From the NCBI GenBank assembly GCA_963744115.1, contig CAVUSI010000001.1:1-64000 (forward strand): 64,000 nt of DNA. The letters are read 5' to 3'. Below the pieces are notes generated by a model. It was not told the origin of the DNA. It did not search any database and saw only the letters and a list, made by a program, of their open reading frames with translations. This DNA comes from Chersky-267 sp963744115 (GTDB taxonomy: Bacteria > Chloroflexota > Limnocylindria > Limnocylindrales > CSP1-4). The position numbers were made by a program, and so were the translations under genes. Numbering within the stretch: position 1 is the first letter of the stretch; every line of letters starts with the position of its first letter. Below are positions 60,923 through 64,000 of the stretch, one piece after another.

Positions 60923-61894
60923 ATGACAGACCTCGACTTGGACCCGAAGAGCGACCTCGCAACGCCGTCGAAGTTCTGGGCGGCGCTCGGAGGACGACAC
61001 GCGCAGGACGTGACCGAGCACGGCTACGACGACCTCAAGCGACGCCAGGCGCTCCGCTACTTCACCTGGAGCTGGCACCTTCGGTCGATCCTCGGGAGCG
61101 AGCAGATGCGCCACCTCCTGCGGCGCACCCCGGCGACCGCATGGCTCCGATCGGCGTTCACGCCGTTCGCGAGCCGCCGTCGCTCATGGGCTCCACTGGA
61201 CTGGTCGATGGCCGACCGCTGGCTGTACACGGCGGCGGTCAGATTGCTCTGGGAGTACGCGCTGCGACATGGCGACCGCGAGGTCCTCGGATTGGCGGAG
61301 CCGTTGGAAGGCGATCCACTGCCGGTCTCGTATCGAGGTCGGTTGATCTCGCAGGATCTCGCGAACTCCGCCTTGGAGGTCGTGGCGATGAGGCGCATCC
61401 TCGGGGCCCGGTCGCCGCAGTCGATCCTGGAGGTCGGGGCAGGGTACGGGCGGACCGCGTACGTCCTCCTGTCGGTCTATCCGAGCTCGACGTACACGGT
61501 CGTCGACATCGAGCCGGCTCTGAGCATCTCGCGCTGGTATCTGAGCCGACTGTTCCCGTCCGACCGACTTCGTTTCCTGACGCCGGACCGCATCGACGAG
61601 GTGGCGAGCGGTTCGGTCGATCTGGCCGTATCCATCTCCTCCCTCCAGGAGATGACCCCTGCCCAGGTCGGCGGATATCTCGCGTTCATCGACCGCGTCG
61701 CCGCCGGTGGTCGGGTGTACCTGAAGCAGTGGGCGAGCTGGCACAACCCCGACGATGGCGTGACCATGCGATTCTCGGAGTACCCGGTGCCATCCGCCTG
61801 GATGCCCACCCTTCGCGAGGCGGCGCCGGTCCAGGAACGCTTCGTTCAGGCCGGCTGGCTCGTACCGCAACCTTCCCAGGCCGAGACCTCGTGA
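60923..61894 (+). CDS. Putative sugar O-methyltransferase
   Basis: 323 residues. The N-terminal helical half (FWAALGGRHAQDVTEHGYDD, RYFTWSWHLRSILGSEQMRH) and the class I SAM domain (QSILEVGAGYGRTAYVLLSV, YTVVDIEPALSISRWYLSRL, DLAVSISSLQEMTPAQVGGY, GGRVYLKQWASWHNPDDGVT) match the family annotated as putative sugar O-methyltransferase in capsule and O-antigen loci. GAGGAAGG precedes ATG 60923. Divergent from rfbF with 83 bp between. It would methylate a hydroxyl of a nascent glycan or nucleotide sugar. Confidence 0.85.
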   Translation: MTDLDLDPKSDLATPSKFWAALGGRHAQDVTEHGYDDLKRRQALRYFTWSWHLRSILGSEQMRHLLRRTPATAWLRSAFTPFASRRRSWAPLDWSMADRWLYTAAVRLLWEYALRHGDREVLGLAEPLEGDPLPVSYRGRLISQDLANSALEVVAMRRILGARSPQSILEVGAGYGRTAYVLLSVYPSSTYTVVDIEPALSISRWYLSRLFPSDRLRFLTPDRIDEVASGSVDLAVSISSLQEMTPAQVGGYLAFIDRVAAGGRVYLKQWASWHNPDDGVTMRFSEYPVPSAWMPTLREAAPVQERFVQAGWLVPQPSQAETS

Positions 61895-61913
61895 CCCGCT
61901 GGACCGGCCCGAG

Positions 61914-62930
61914 ATGAATCCGCTCGGACGGCGCCACGTGAGCATCGGACTGCCGACTCGAAACGGCGAGCGGTATATCGCGGAGGCGCTGACCTCCTTG
62001 CTCGGCCAGGATCATCGCGAGTGCGACATCGTCGTGGCCGACAATGCGTCGACCGACCGGACCCCGGACATCGTCCGCGAGATCGCCCGCCGGGACGGCC
62101 GAGTCCGCCATGAACGGGTCGAGCTGCCGCTGAGCGCCGCCCAGAATTTCAACCGGGCATTCGAGCTGACGGACGGGCCGTCGTTCATGTGGGCCGCCGA
62201 CGACGACCGGTGGGACCCCTCGTACGTCGGCCGCTGCCTCGCTGCGCTCGACGACGATCCGGCGGCCGTGATGGCGACCTCCGGACTCCGCTTCATCGAC
62301 CCGGGCGGCGCGGCCATCGATGCCGACTACTCCCGCTACGACAATCCCGACCTGTCCTCGTCATCGACCGTCGAGCGGGTCAGGCGCCTCCTCCGACGAG
62401 GAGGCTGGTACCAGGTGTACGGGGTCGCCCGGCGAGAGGCCCTCGAAGGGACCCACCTGTTTCAGGATGTCTACGGCCCGGACGTGGTCCTGACCTTCGA
62501 ATTGGCCCTGGCCGGTCCGATCCTGCGGGTGCCGGAGGTCCTGTTCTGGTACCGGCGATTCCCCGGCCGCACCGAAGCGGTCCGGGCCAGTCGCCAGGGC
62601 GGCATCCGGGACGAACTCGACGTCGCGAGCTCACCTTCGACCCATCTCCAGGAGTCCCTGTCCGATGCCGTGCGGGCGTCGACGCTGGCCGCGCCCCTGA
62701 AGCTTCGGCTCCGCGCCGAGATCCTCGACGCGTTCTACGTCGACGACACGCCGCTCCGGTCGAGGGCCAGATCCGAGGCCTGGCGGCGGGCCAGGATCGC
62801 CGCACACGACCGGGACGTCGGACGGTTCGTGAAGTTCAGCCTCGCCCACGGTCTTGACCGACTCGACGATCTGTCGGGCCAGGGGCGTCGATCCGCCAGG
62901 CGCATCGGCCGAAGGCTCGCACGCCGATGA
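61914..62930 (+). CDS. GT2 (GT-A fold) glycosyltransferase
   Basis: 338 residues. VSIGLPTRNGERYIAEALTS, DIVVADNASTDRTPDIVREI, AAQNFNRAFELTDGPSFMWA and the metal-binding ADDDRWDPSYVGRCLAALDD are GT2 hallmarks. VMATSGLRFIDPGGAAIDAD and DVYGPDVVLTFELALAGPIL follow. The C-terminal helical part is basic (RRSARRIGRRLARR). It adds one sugar in the cytoplasm. 19 nt after the O-methyltransferase gene, same operon; it converges with the last gene of the window. Confidence 0.92.
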   Translation: MNPLGRRHVSIGLPTRNGERYIAEALTSLLGQDHRECDIVVADNASTDRTPDIVREIARRDGRVRHERVELPLSAAQNFNRAFELTDGPSFMWAADDDRWDPSYVGRCLAALDDDPAAVMATSGLRFIDPGGAAIDADYSRYDNPDLSSSSTVERVRRLLRRGGWYQVYGVARREALEGTHLFQDVYGPDVVLTFELALAGPILRVPEVLFWYRRFPGRTEAVRASRQGGIRDELDVASSPSTHLQESLSDAVRASTLAAPLKLRLRAEILDAFYVDDTPLRSRARSEAWRRARIAAHDRDVGRFVKFSLAHGLDRLDDLSGQGRRSARRIGRRLARR

Positions 62931-62940
62931 TCCCGCCGAC

Positions 62941-64000
62941 TCAGGCCCCGGCGAGTCCTCCGATCCTCCCGTAGACCTCGACGAGCGTCTCCACCTGGCG
63001 CTCCCAGGCGTACCGGTCGGCCGCGGCGAGCGAGGCCTCGCGGAACGCCAGCCGCCGCTCCGGTGGACCGTCGAGGACCTCCCGCAGGGCGGCGGCGATC
63101 GCCCCAGGATCGGTCGGATCGCACAGGATGCCGCACCCCGCCGGGCGCACGATCGAGGCGATCCCGGGGAGGTCCGACGCGACGACCGGGACGCCCGCGC
63201 CCAGCGCGTCGAACAGCCGGGTCGGCGTCGTCAGGCGGTGGTTGAGCGTCGTCGGCTGGATCGCGATGGCCGCGACGTCGGCAGCCGCCGTCCAGGCGGG
63301 GATCTCCCCGGGTGGCACCGCGGGCAGGAACTGGATCCGGTCCGCCGCCGGCAGGCCGGAGGCATCGGCGACGAGCCGATCGCGGAAGGCACCCCCCGGC
63401 CCCACGATCAGCAGCGCGGCGTCGGGAACGTCGGCGATCGCCCGGCACAGCTGCTCGACGCCACGGCCCGGCGCGACGTTGCCCAGGCAGAGGACGATCC
63501 GCGTCGACGGCGCGAGCGCGAGGCGTTCGCGGACCGCCACCGGCGGCGACTCAGAAGGATCCCGTGTCCCGGCGCCGACGCCGACGGGTCCGTTGAAGAC
63601 GACCGTGGGTCGCACTCCGAGCGTCCGGACGATCACGTCGGCGTACACCTGGTTCGCGGTCAGGACGGCCTCGGCCGACCGTGCCCACCGCCGCTCTCGA
63701 CGCGCCAGGAGCCGCCGCCACGGCCCGGGCAGCCGCGCGAACCGCGAGCTCTCGACCTGGAGGTCGCGCACGTCGTAGACGACGCGACCGCCGGTGCGCT
63801 TGCGGAGCGCCAGCGCGACCGGCAGCGTGATCAGGCCCTCGGCCTGCCAGATGTCCGCAGCCGGCACCACGGCGGCGATGCGGTCCGCCCACTGACGCGC
63901 CAGCAGGAGATAGCGCGCCGCCTGGACCGGCCGACCGACCACCGCGGTCACCGCCGCGCTGAGTCGCGACCGCGGAGGCTCGACCGATGTCGCAGCCGCG
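62941..64000 (-). CDS. GT4-type glycosyltransferase, N-terminus beyond the window
   Basis: The reading frame is open to the window edge, so the 5' end is missing; GTG 63951 is only an internal candidate. Visible: DIWQAEGLITLPVALALRKR, RVVYDVRDLQVESSRFARLP, AEAVLTANQVYADVIVRTLG, VVFNGPVGVGAGTRD, IVLCLGNVAPGRGVEQLCRA, ADVAAIAIQPTTLNHRLTTP, RLFDALGAGVPVVASDLPGI, GCGILCDPTDPGAIAAALRE and a final helix. Nearly the same order of motifs as the GT at 50131-51616 (DLPG-A-S-V-V, CG-L-DPTDP), so the two are paralogues. Donor and acceptor unknown. Confidence 0.9.
   Translation of the reverse strand, partial: AAATSVEPPRSRLSAAVTAVVGRPVQAARYLLLARQWADRIAAVVPAADIWQAEGLITLPVALALRKRTGGRVVYDVRDLQVESSRFARLPGPWRRLLARRERRWARSAEAVLTANQVYADVIVRTLGVRPTVVFNGPVGVGAGTRDPSESPPVAVRERLALAPSTRIVLCLGNVAPGRGVEQLCRAIADVPDAALLIVGPGGAFRDRLVADASGLPAADRIQFLPAVPPGEIPAWTAAADVAAIAIQPTTLNHRLTTPTRLFDALGAGVPVVASDLPGIASIVRPAGCGILCDPTDPGAIAAALREVLDGPPERRLAFREASLAAADRYAWERQVETLVEVYGRIGGLAGA

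Overview
The window is a GC-rich (about 68-70%) bacterial chromosome segment that is almost fully coding on both strands. GTG and TTG starts are common and stop/start overlaps (ATGA, GTGA) are frequent. Gene content (GSI-alpha glutamine synthetase, split KdpD, two-component and GGDEF signalling, LytR-CpsA-Psr protein, DUF2652 cyclase-like protein, actinobacterial-type conserved hypotheticals) fits a Chloroflexota lineage of the Limnocylindria/Ellin6529 kind, or less likely an actinobacterium. This placement is inferred from gene flavour, not from a marker gene.

Layout. 1-740: the carboxy-terminal remnant of a large serine recombinase runs into a tRNA-Pro(CGG), which looks like the edge of an integrated element lying to the left. 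0.8-4 kb: MFS exporter, XRE-type regulator with a repeat-expanded tail, and repeat-rich non-coding DNA. 4-5.4 kb: glnA. 5.7-10.9 kb: a lipid operon (SRPBCC, FAD oxidoreductase, DUF1365, cyclopropane-fatty-acid-synthase-like methyltransferase, conserved hypothetical) divergent from a B12-binding MerR regulator of the CarH/LitR type. 11-18 kb: PucR regulator, ResB, trans-sulfuration enzyme, GGDEF protein, Lrp regulator and a lipoprotein. 18.1-26.9 kb: a complete potassium-uptake locus, kdpD(kinase half)-kdpE-hypothetical-receiver-kdpF-A-B-C-kdpD(sensor half). 27-35 kb: small accessory genes, tRNA-Pro(TGG), a VapBC module, MarR and DinB proteins, and a LytR-CpsA-Psr protein. 35-40 kb: a second repeat-rich spacer, then rdgB-rph-mazG and a parvulin-type foldase.

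40.3 kb to the right edge is one large surface-polysaccharide locus. Leftward operon: wecB, UDP-sugar dehydrogenase, membrane glycosyltransferase, GT4, gmd, rmd (UDP-ManNAc-type and GDP-D-rhamnose precursors). Rightward operon: four glycosyltransferase-like proteins and a Wzm/Wzt ABC exporter. Leftward operon: rfbF, rfbG, sugar C-methyltransferase, RmlC-like epimerase, NAD-dependent reductase and CmcI-like protein, predicted to make a CDP-linked C-methylated 6-deoxyhexose. A sugar O-methyltransferase, a GT2 and a further GT4 close the window. Together these would make activated sugars, assemble the glycan in the cytoplasm and export it by the ABC route.

At least six genes (the recombinase remnant, kdpB, rmd, wecB and two glycosyltransferases) need a single-base insertion corrected to read through, mostly inside runs of G or C. 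A seventh needs a compensated deletion and insertion. This pattern suggests homopolymer errors in the assembly rather than decay, so I give full-length coordinates and flag each case.
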